DNA of 34,982 nt from Gemmataceae bacterium (lineage in GTDB: Bacteria > Planctomycetota > Planctomycetia > Gemmatales > Gemmataceae), in NCBI GenBank assembly GCA_019752375.1, contig JAIEMG010000203.1, forward strand, positions 1 to 34,982, written 5' to 3'. Position 1 is the stretch's first letter. Each line of letters opens with the position of its first letter. Position numbers and translations under genes: made by a program. The notes beneath the pieces were generated by a model that worked only from the letters and a program-made list of their open reading frames with translations, ran no database searches and had not been told where the DNA came from. This document shows, piece by piece, positions 23,892 through 30,311 of this stretch.

Positions 23892-26069
23892 CTACCCCTG
23901 CACGGGCATGCAAACCTGCTCCAGAAGCTTCTCGCACTTCTCCTGAAGCACGTCGGCGAGGTTGGGCAGCGGTTGGCCTTCGGGCAGTGATTCGGTGAGC
24001 GCGGTCAGCCAGCGCGGGAAGCCGTACAGCACCGCGAAGCTCTCCGGGCTCACGGCTTCCAGGCGTGCGTGCCGTTTGCGGCGTTCCGCATCCTGCCACA
24101 TGGTCTTGCTCTTGCCGGAAAGCGTCATGTCGTCCTCGGGGCGCAAGAGGATCAGATGGTCGATGACCGACGGCTCGGCTTCCATCGACGCCAGCTTGAT
24201 TTCCAAGTCCTTCGGCTTGCCCGGACCGCGGCCGAGGAACAGGCCGATGCCGACCTTCCACGGCTGGCCATCCTTGCAGACCCAGTGCGCGATCGTTACC
24301 ACACCATAAGTCGGATGGTCGCCGAAGGTCAGCTCGCCGACAACGTGATGGAGTCGCCACGGGCCGACCTTCACGCCGTGCTCGTGACAGACCTTGAGGA
24401 ACGCATCGAGGCCCGCCTGTAATTCGCGCGTGGCGCCGGTGATGGCCCCCTCGGGCTCGAGCTTGCCGCGTGCGGAAGCCATCTCCTGCTCCCACTGCTC
24501 CACGATCGCGGCACGCGACAGGCCCGCACTGCCGGCGCGCGGCGCGGATGCGGGTTGCGGCCGTTGCTCGCTGGCCGGGCGCGCGGGCTCCGTGGGCGAT
24601 GCCGGCGAGTTGACCGGCGTTTCGACGACGATGACCGACTTGATGACCGCCGGCAACTCTTCGGGGGGCAGCCGCGATTCCGGCTTCACCGCATCGTTCT
24701 TTTCGCCATAGACGAGATGGTCGAATAAGTGCCGGAATTGCTGCAGTGCGTCGCGCAGCGTCGGCTCGGTGCGTGCGATCCGTTGCACCTGGTCGTCGGT
24801 GAAGGGGAAGATGGTGGATAGCTCGCCGAAATCGGGCAGTTCTTCCAGCGCGGAGCGCAGCCGGGCTTCGACGACGCGGCGGACCAGCTCCGGCGGCGGC
24901 GCTTCCAACCGCAGCGCCTTGATGGTGCCGTGGCGAGGTACGTGGATCGGATTGTTCAGCCGATCTTGAATGTAGCCGTCCAGCGACGGCACGAAGCGGT
25001 TCCACAGGCCGCGCTCGGCAAAGATCAGGAAGCAGACGCCATCGATCTGATGCATCGCCTGCACGATGCCCGCGAAGAACGCCTCGGCGATCTTGTGGCC
25101 ATCGTCGTTGCGCCGCGCCAGCAACAGGTCTTCGAGCTGGTCGAAGGCGATGACAACCGGGATCTTCAACCCGCGGAAGACCTCCATCATTACCTTCAAC
25201 AGGGCCAGCACCAGGTCTTGCCGGGTGGGCCGGACGTGAAATTCCAGCTCCGCGAAGCCGAAGGTGAGGAAGTTGGCCAGTTCGGACTCGTCGTTGAGCA
25301 GTGCCGCCCGCGCGAAGCCCTGGAAGATGTGGCGGCGCATCAGGCCCGCGGTGTTGTGGGCCTCGGTGCGTTCGACGTGAGCGCAGACCAGTTCGCAGGC
25401 GCGCTCCGGCTCCAGCCCCGCTTCCTTGATGAGCGCCACCAGGCTGCCGGTGATGGGCTGCAGCGTTGGTTTCGCGTTGCGCAGCTGAGTGAGCAGCCAT
25501 TCGGTGCGTTCCTGCGCCTGGGTGCTGCCCAGGCCGAGCTTGCGCGTCCAGCGGCCAAGGCCCGGCGCCGGGAACAGGTCGAGTCGCTGCTCGGACGATA
25601 GGGCCGTCAGCGCGATGACCATCAGGCAGCGCACCAGCTCCTGGCCGACAAACTCCAGCGGCCGTGCACCGCGCTGCTTGCCGCCGCCCAGGAGCGTATC
25701 GATGGTCTGGAACAGCAAGTACTCGAGAAACTCGGTGTCCTTCTGATAGGTGCCGGGCGTCACCAGCAGCTGCCAGGCGCTTTCATTGCCGTGCTTGATC
25801 GAGTGCAGCAAGTGCGTCTTGCCCGCGCCCTTGTTGCCGAGGATCGGCACGACTTCCGAGTGCGTGCTCGGCTCGTAGCGATACAGATCGACAACGCCCA
25901 GGAGCTGATCGCGCTCGGTGGCGAACAGCTCCGCGACGTGATAGCGAGCGCAGACCTCGTCGTCGGGATTGCGCGCGAAGTAGTTGCGAAACGGATTGCC
26001 GGCGCGGCGCAGCACTTCCAGGGCGCGCTCGGACACCGGGCGAGTGGCGGCGTTGGTCGTTGCAGACAT
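23892..26069 (-). CDS. large P-loop ATPase with unknown C-terminal domain
   Basis: 725 residues from the ATG at 26069, with GAGGAG 7 bases upstream. Walker A is GNKGAGKT (78-85). Walker B is probably VVIAFDQLEDLLL, with Asp310 and Glu313. FAERGLWNRF (350-359) follows where sensor/arginine residues of AAA+/STAND ATPases lie. About residues 485-515 are a Pro/Ala-rich linker. The C-terminal domain (520-725) contains VVGELTFGDHPTYGVV and DLEIKLASME; the E-I-K could be part of a PD-(D/E)XK-like fold but this is weak. I do not recognise the family. Downstream of a winged-helix-like gene, it may form a two-gene module acting on DNA. A defence or chromosome-maintenance role is a guess. Confidence 0.82.
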   Translation of the reverse strand: MSATTNAATRPVSERALEVLRRAGNPFRNYFARNPDDEVCARYHVAELFATERDQLLGVVDLYRYEPSTHSEVVPILGNKGAGKTHLLHSIKHGNESAWQLLVTPGTYQKDTEFLEYLLFQTIDTLLGGGKQRGARPLEFVGQELVRCLMVIALTALSSEQRLDLFPAPGLGRWTRKLGLGSTQAQERTEWLLTQLRNAKPTLQPITGSLVALIKEAGLEPERACELVCAHVERTEAHNTAGLMRRHIFQGFARAALLNDESELANFLTFGFAELEFHVRPTRQDLVLALLKVMMEVFRGLKIPVVIAFDQLEDLLLARRNDDGHKIAEAFFAGIVQAMHQIDGVCFLIFAERGLWNRFVPSLDGYIQDRLNNPIHVPRHGTIKALRLEAPPPELVRRVVEARLRSALEELPDFGELSTIFPFTDDQVQRIARTEPTLRDALQQFRHLFDHLVYGEKNDAVKPESRLPPEELPAVIKSVIVVETPVNSPASPTEPARPASEQRPQPASAPRAGSAGLSRAAIVEQWEQEMASARGKLEPEGAITGATRELQAGLDAFLKVCHEHGVKVGPWRLHHVVGELTFGDHPTYGVVTIAHWVCKDGQPWKVGIGLFLGRGPGKPKDLEIKLASMEAEPSVIDHLILLRPEDDMTLSGKSKTMWQDAERRKRHARLEAVSPESFAVLYGFPRWLTALTESLPEGQPLPNLADVLQEKCEKLLEQVCMPVQG

Positions 26070-26095
26070 GAGTCATCTCCTCGACGGGACGTGAC

Positions 26096-26217
26096 GTGAC
26101 AAGGTGACAAGGTGACAAGGTGACAAGGTGACAAGGTGACAAGGTGACAGGGCATCACCCGCCAACTGCCTCTTGTCAATTTCCTCCGCTCACCTTGTCA
26201 CCTTGTCACCTTGTCAC
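26096..26217. repeat. inverted arrays of an 8-bp tandem unit
   Basis: Six perfect copies of AAGGTGAC (26101-26148, preceded by GTGAC) face three and a half copies of the complement (26191-26217). The 27-base right array is fully complementary to the left one, so a hairpin with a loop of more than 40 bases is possible. The right array includes the stop codon of the winged-helix gene. The left lies upstream of the ATPase ribosome site. Confidence 0.92.
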
Positions 26218-26951
26218 TTTCGGATGCTGCCGTAGTACGCGATTTCATGCCCGACCAGCAGGGCGTACGGCGGTTCGGGAAGTTCGGAAAGCGGGCCGGT
26301 CCAAGGGTGCAAGTAGACTCGGGATTGGTCGTAAAGCTTGCGGAGCGCGTCGTGGAACTGGCCAATGGACATGTCCGCGGCCGGCTGGCTGCGGCGGAAC
26401 AGTTCGGGAAGCGGGCAGTCTTCGGTGGTGTCGTGGGCCTGCCACTGGGTCAGCGCTGTCAGGATGGCGGTTGTCGGCTCCGGCGCGGCGCTGTCGTTCT
26501 TCGCCGGCGCCTTGTTGGCCCAGGCGGCGTACAGGTCGCCGGCGCTGGACTTGCCGGTCGACTGCATCAGCTTCGTTGCGGTGGCTTGAAATGCATCGAG
26601 CCCGACTTGCATCTGCCGCGTGCGGGCTGCCAGGTCGGCCAGGTGCGACTTGTGGCCGTCCAGGGCGCGGACCATCTGTTCGAGCACTTGCTTCGGGCTC
26701 GCTTCGCTCATCAGGTATGTGAGGCCCTTCTCGGTCAGGGCGCAGATCTCGTGCGACTTCTTGCCCTGCGTCTCGGTGCGGACGACGCTCAGGAACTGAT
26801 CGTCCTTGCAGCGCTGGGCTGCCTGCTTCGCCGTGGCGTTGGCCGGGAAGAGCCCGGGCGCCGTCTTGGTGCCGTACAGCGGCAGACCGGCGGGGTCGGC
26901 CGCGGCGCGGCTCAGGGCATCGAGGATCAGCTGGGATGAAGCGTCCGCCAT
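26214..26951 (-). CDS. winged-helix-like protein paired with P-loop ATPase
   Basis: 245 residues from the ATG at 26951, with an excellent AAGGAGG 4 bases upstream. The N-terminal half (LFPANATAKQAAQRCKDDQFLSVV followed by HEICALTEKGLTYLMSEASP) has the order of a winged-helix domain whose wing ends ALTEKG. The next part (MVRALDGHKSHLADLAARTR) is probably coiled coil, and the C-terminal region again resembles a winged helix or helical bundle (SIGQFHDALRKLYDQSRVYL), ending YALLVGHEIAYYGSIRK. The family is not one I can name. It precedes the ATPase gene on the same strand with a 144-base gap filled with tandem repeats. It may load or guide the ATPase on DNA. Confidence 0.72.
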   Translation of the reverse strand: MADASSQLILDALSRAAADPAGLPLYGTKTAPGLFPANATAKQAAQRCKDDQFLSVVRTETQGKKSHEICALTEKGLTYLMSEASPKQVLEQMVRALDGHKSHLADLAARTRQMQVGLDAFQATATKLMQSTGKSSAGDLYAAWANKAPAKNDSAAPEPTTAILTALTQWQAHDTTEDCPLPELFRRSQPAADMSIGQFHDALRKLYDQSRVYLHPWTGPLSELPEPPYALLVGHEIAYYGSIRK

Positions 26952-27149
26952 ACACCCTCCTTGGAGTGGCGAGCCTGGGCCGGCAGGAAGCCGGTCAACG
27001 GGGGAGTTTCGATGTGTTGGCCATTATGCGCAGATCGGCAAACGACACAAGGTCAGGAAAAAAGGGTTTCCCTGGCTTCTCCAGGTTCACTAAGATCACA
27101 ACCATCGACGCTCCGCCGCACGCGGCGCCGACTTTCCAAGGAGAACTCG

Positions 27150-27992
27150 ATGGGCACATTACGTCGTTTCTTGATTGTCGGAGTGATTGCATTCGCGGCT
27201 GCCGCCACGTGCGCGGCCGACGACGGTCCCCTGGACCGCAAGGCGCTGGACCAGCAGGTCAACGCCACGCTGCGCGACATCATCAACCGCGGCGCCGAGA
27301 TGTACAACAACGGCGACCCGGCGGGCTGCTATCGGCTTTTCGAGGGCGCCCTGCTGACCATCCGCCCGCTGCTCGATCACCGGCCCGAACTGCAAAAGTC
27401 GATCTCGACGGGCCTGGCCGATGCTGCCCGGGTTCCCGAGATGCGCCGCCGGGCCTGGTCGTTGCGTTATGTGCTGGATGACGTGCGCACCCAGGTGGGC
27501 GGCGGCAAGACACCGGTGGTGAAGAAGGACGACATCCCGCCGCCGAAGAAGGAGAAATCGCTGTGGGAGCGCCTGGGCGGCGAGGAGGCGGTCAAGAAGG
27601 TCGTGGACGATTTCGCCACCCTGGCTGCCGCTGACGAGAAGGTCAACCTCACGCGCGACGGCAAGTACCCGCTGAACGACGAGAAGGCCGCGGCCTTGAA
27701 GAAACACCTGGTTGCATTCATCAGTTCGGCCACCGGCGGCCCGCTCAAGTACACCGGCAAGAGCATGAAGGAAGTCCACAAGGGGATGGGCATCACGAAC
27801 GAAGAATTCGACGCGGCCGGCGCCGACCTGATCAAGGCGCTCAAGATGAACGAGGTCCCCGAAGCCGACATCGAAGCCCTCATGAAGATCGTCGCAACGA
27901 CCCGCAAGGACATCGTTGAGGAGAAGGAAAAGGAGAAAGAAAAAGACAAGGAGAAAGAGAAGGAAAAGGAGAAAGAAAAAGAGAAGGAATGA
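27150..27992 (+). CDS. exported group 1 truncated haemoglobin with Lys/Glu tail
   Basis: 280 residues from the ATG at 27150 (AAGGAGA 5-6 bases upstream). Signal peptide 1-23 (LIVGVIAFAAAATCA). Residues 25-115 are a helical region of unknown role. Residues 137-256 are a truncated globin: LWERLGGEEAVKKVVDDF, ISSATGGPLKYTGKSMKEVH and KGMGITNEEF, with proximal His at 210. The position after Phe155, often Tyr (B10) in group 1 globins, is Ala, which may change ligand binding. The final 24 residues are almost only Lys and Glu (EKEKEKDKEKE...), encoded by a short purine-rich repeat. A secreted, haem-binding protein is unusual; electron transfer or O2/NO sensing in the periplasm is possible. Confidence 0.88.
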   Translation: MGTLRRFLIVGVIAFAAAATCAADDGPLDRKALDQQVNATLRDIINRGAEMYNNGDPAGCYRLFEGALLTIRPLLDHRPELQKSISTGLADAARVPEMRRRAWSLRYVLDDVRTQVGGGKTPVVKKDDIPPPKKEKSLWERLGGEEAVKKVVDDFATLAAADEKVNLTRDGKYPLNDEKAAALKKHLVAFISSATGGPLKYTGKSMKEVHKGMGITNEEFDAAGADLIKALKMNEVPEADIEALMKIVATTRKDIVEEKEKEKEKDKEKEKEKEKEKEKE

Positions 27993-28015
27993 TACTCGCG
28001 TGTGCCCGGCTCCCG

Positions 28016-28140
28016 ACTTGGACGCGAAAATTGATCGTTGCAAGCCGCGTAGGGTGCGTCAAGCGTACTCGCGCGGACGCACCGGACCTGGCAAAGACGT
28101 AATGTGCATGCAAGGACTTGGACGCGGGAATTGATCGCTG
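28016..28140. repeat. pair of 25-bp direct repeats and a small hairpin
   Basis: ACTTGGACGCG(AA/GG)AATTGATCG(T/C)TG occurs at 28016-28040 and 28116-28140, exactly 100 bases apart (22 of 25 identical). Between them is the inverted repeat GGTGCGTC/GACGCACC (28053-28060 and 28076-28083), set in GTAGGGTGCGTC. This looks like a composite of dispersed intergenic elements. Confidence 0.65.
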
Positions 28141-28195
28141 AAAGCAAGCAGGCCCCGCGACGACAAAACAGTCGTCGCGGGGCCTGTTTGCTTTC
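28140..28195. terminator. strong hairpin between convergent genes, likely bidirectional terminator
   Basis: Arms of 25 bp (28140-28164 and 28171-28195, one mismatch) around AAAACA, with core GGCCCCGCGACGAC. Plus strand: the stem foot contains TGTTTGCTTTC. Minus strand: a similar TGCTTGCTTTC. It separates the haemoglobin gene from the converging Tyr-rich gene. Confidence 0.75.
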
Positions 28196-28214
28196 ACGGG
28201 CTATGCGCCCAATG

Positions 28215-28523
28215 TCATGGGTAGTAGTAAGCGCCCGGGTAGTAAGCGCGAATCACCGGCGATGGCGTAACCACCACGGGGGCCGGGGCGTAGTAGTAGC
28301 TCTGAACCACCGGCGGCGCATAGTAGTAGCTCTGGACCACCGGCGGCGTGTACACCGGCGCGTAGTAGCTGCGATACGCCGGGTAGTACACGGGGTAGTA
28401 GCTGTACGCCGGATAGTAGCCGGCGTAATAGCGCGGCCACGTTGCCTCCGCCTTGGATGGCGTCAACGCCGTGGTGCCGAGGCTTGCCGCCCCAATCACC
28501 AGAAACAAGATCATCGTTCGCAT
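28215..28523 (-). CDS. small exported Tyr/Pro-rich protein
   Basis: 102 residues from the ATG at 28523, preceded by GGAGGAAGG. The N-terminal MRTMILFLVIGAASLGTTAL is a signal peptide. The mature part is very rich in Tyr, Pro, Val and Ala, with two copies of PPVVQSYYYAP and many Y-Y-x-P-x-Y units (YYAGYYPAYSYYPVYYPAY). Low-complexity Tyr-rich exported proteins may be structural, cross-linked or surface-exposed. No enzymatic motif is present. Function unknown. Confidence 0.78.
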   Translation of the reverse strand: MRTMILFLVIGAASLGTTALTPSKAEATWPRYYAGYYPAYSYYPVYYPAYRSYYAPVYTPPVVQSYYYAPPVVQSYYYAPAPVVVTPSPVIRAYYPGAYYYP

Positions 28524-28624
28524 GGCCCTTCCTCCTCTTGGATGCTCCACCGTGCGTTGCCCTGCACCGCATTCCCCGCGTGCATATTAGCATAGCGAAC
28601 GGACGAATGAAACGGGGCCACGGA

Positions 28625-28819
28625 AATGACGCCGCCCTCCTTGGCGGAATGACGAATGGCGAAGCCCGAATGACGAATCAATGACCAATACCCGATGTCC
28701 AATGCGCAGGAGGCTGCGCGTTTACTTGGGGCTTCGTCATTGGACATTGATTCGTCATTCGGGCTTCGTCATTCGTCCTTTCACCAGGGAGGGCGGCGTC
28801 ATTCGTCATTCCAGCAGGG
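28625..28819. repeat. long TGACGAAT palindrome, copy B
   Basis: Inner arms 28651-28683 and 28745-28777 (33 bp, one mismatch). A second, outer pair 28625-28640/28788-28803 (AATGACGCCGCCCTCC and complement) is perfect. The right end CATTCCAGCAGGG (28807-28819) matches copy C. It lies between the Tyr-rich gene and the prenyltransferase-like gene. Confidence 0.9.
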
Positions 28820-28831
28820 TGGGCGGCAGCC

Positions 28832-29863
28832 TCATTTCCTCGGAAACAAGTGCCCCCACGACAACAGCTGCGGGTCCTTCGGCATCGGTTCCGCGGGCTT
28901 CAGGAAGCCGGCCAGCACCAGCGTGCCGACGTTGAAGTACACCGCATCAGCATCGGAGGGGCTGCCCGGATAGTGGCCGAAGCCGCCATCGGCATTTCGG
29001 CAGGTCAGTGCCCAGGCCGCGGCCCGCTGCATCGCCTTCTTCACATCGGGGTTGTCCTTGCCGAGTTGGGCCAGGCAGAACATGGCATCGAACGTCGCGT
29101 GGCGATCGCGCGACGGCGGATTGAGCATCCAGCTGCCGTCAGGTTTCTGATCGCGAAGCACCCGCGCCAAGATCGCGTCGGCCTTGGGCGTCTCGACACC
29201 GATCAGCCGATAGTAATGGGCCAGGTGAAACGTGGACGCGACGTGTTCGCCCAGGTAGCCGTCCTTGTCTTGCGGCATCAGCGCGCGGATCTTCTTGTCC
29301 TGCTCCGGCGGAAACGACTTGCCGTAGCACTGATACGCCAGCGGAAAGAAGCTGGTCGTATAGAGCGGCAGCTTCTTGTAGTCGCCGTTGAGGACCTGCT
29401 CGAAGACGGGAATCGGATCGTACTTCGGCTTCGTTCCCAGCGCGTGCAGGGCGACCAGGCCCTGCGTGGTGTTGTAGACACGCGTCAGCGGCGCCTTGGA
29501 ATCGCCGGTGCCGAAGACGTGATGGAACGCTCCGTCTTCCTTCTGCCGACCAAGGAGGTTGGCCCGCGTCTTCTCCTCGTGCGGCAGCGTCCAGCCGAAG
29601 GTCTTGTGCAGCGTGACGGCATAGGTCAGCGGCGCCATGTCGCTCAGCGCACTGTCGGACATGCCCTTGTACTCGGGATCGACGCCGGGTCGGAAGGAGC
29701 CGTCCGGCAACGCGGTCTTCTGCCAGAAGACTTTCAGGCCGTCGAGCACTTCTTGCGGCGTGACCTTGGTTGCCGGTTCATCCGCTGCAGCGCCCAGCGA
29801 AAGGATCGCCAGGACTGCAAACGCCAAGCCGCAGCGCCACGGAGAGCAGAGAGGTTTGCGCAT
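28832..29863 (-). CDS. exported prenyltransferase/squalene-oxidase repeat protein
   Basis: 343 residues from the ATG at 29863; the signal peptide follows (CGLAFAVLAILSLGAAADEP). The body has alpha/alpha-toroid repeats of the prenyltransferase/squalene-hopene cyclase type: QKPDGSWMLNPPSRDRHATF and CRNADGGFGHYPGSPSDADA, plus earlier degenerate copies. Neither the cyclase Asp-rich motif (DxDD) nor prenyltransferase zinc ligands are visible, so it is likely not a cyclase. Such exported toroids in planctomycetes are of unknown function. An upstream in-frame extension of 88 codons is unlikely because it lacks a signal peptide at its start. No strong ribosome site is seen. Confidence 0.82.
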   Translation of the reverse strand: MRKPLCSPWRCGLAFAVLAILSLGAAADEPATKVTPQEVLDGLKVFWQKTALPDGSFRPGVDPEYKGMSDSALSDMAPLTYAVTLHKTFGWTLPHEEKTRANLLGRQKEDGAFHHVFGTGDSKAPLTRVYNTTQGLVALHALGTKPKYDPIPVFEQVLNGDYKKLPLYTTSFFPLAYQCYGKSFPPEQDKKIRALMPQDKDGYLGEHVASTFHLAHYYRLIGVETPKADAILARVLRDQKPDGSWMLNPPSRDRHATFDAMFCLAQLGKDNPDVKKAMQRAAAWALTCRNADGGFGHYPGSPSDADAVYFNVGTLVLAGFLKPAEPMPKDPQLLSWGHLFPRK

Positions 29864-30311
29864 GGGAATCGCACGAGGGAGACGGAGCCGCGTCCTCGGG
29901 CCCAGGGAGGATGGTACACAGCAACCGGTGACGTGATTGTGTTCCGCGGCTGCGTGGGAAGCAAGCGTTTGCTCCACGCAACGCCGTGCCAATCCCGCGA
30001 ATTTCCGTTTCAGGAGTTTGGCGGAAGCGTGGCGTCCTGTTAACCTGGGAAGTCCGCGACGGGTTGCCCTGTTACGTCGGGCGTCCGGAGCATATGATTC
30101 TCTCAGGGACGGCGTGTCGGGCCGCATTCATGGGGCTCGTGAGGTATGCGTCGTTGCGTAGCGTTTGCAGCGCTTGAAATCTCGAAAGCTCGGCGGCGAA
30201 TAACCCGAAGCAGCATCGATCGCCGCGAGCTCCCGGAACCCGGTATGGGCCTTGTCCCCTTCCTTCGGACCAGGTGCGAGCACGCTCGCCAACCGCGGAA
30301 GTGAGTATCGC
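29864..30311. other. divergent intergenic region, no gene supported
   Basis: This 448-base stretch separates the prenyltransferase-like gene from signal peptidase I and must hold the promoters of both. No convincing -35/-10 pair or RNA gene could be recognised. GGAAGTGAG (30298-30306) is a weak ribosome site for the signal peptidase start. Confidence 0.5.

Noticed and set aside
26101..26217. The repeated 8-bp array looked at first like a CRISPR.
   Set aside because: The unit is 8 bp with no spacers between copies, and the two arrays are inverted to each other; no cas-like gene is nearby.
27159..28147. Long minus-strand frames antisense to the haemoglobin gene with Phe/Leu- or Ser/Phe-rich stretches.
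   Set aside because: The hydrophobic or Ser-rich stretch is the complement of the Lys/Glu repeat; no start signal or domain supports a gene.
28511..28973. Short open frames giving Ile-Arg-His-Ser-type peptides around repeat copy B (also around copies A and C).
   Set aside because: They are translations of the TGACGAAT palindrome arms and have no independent support.
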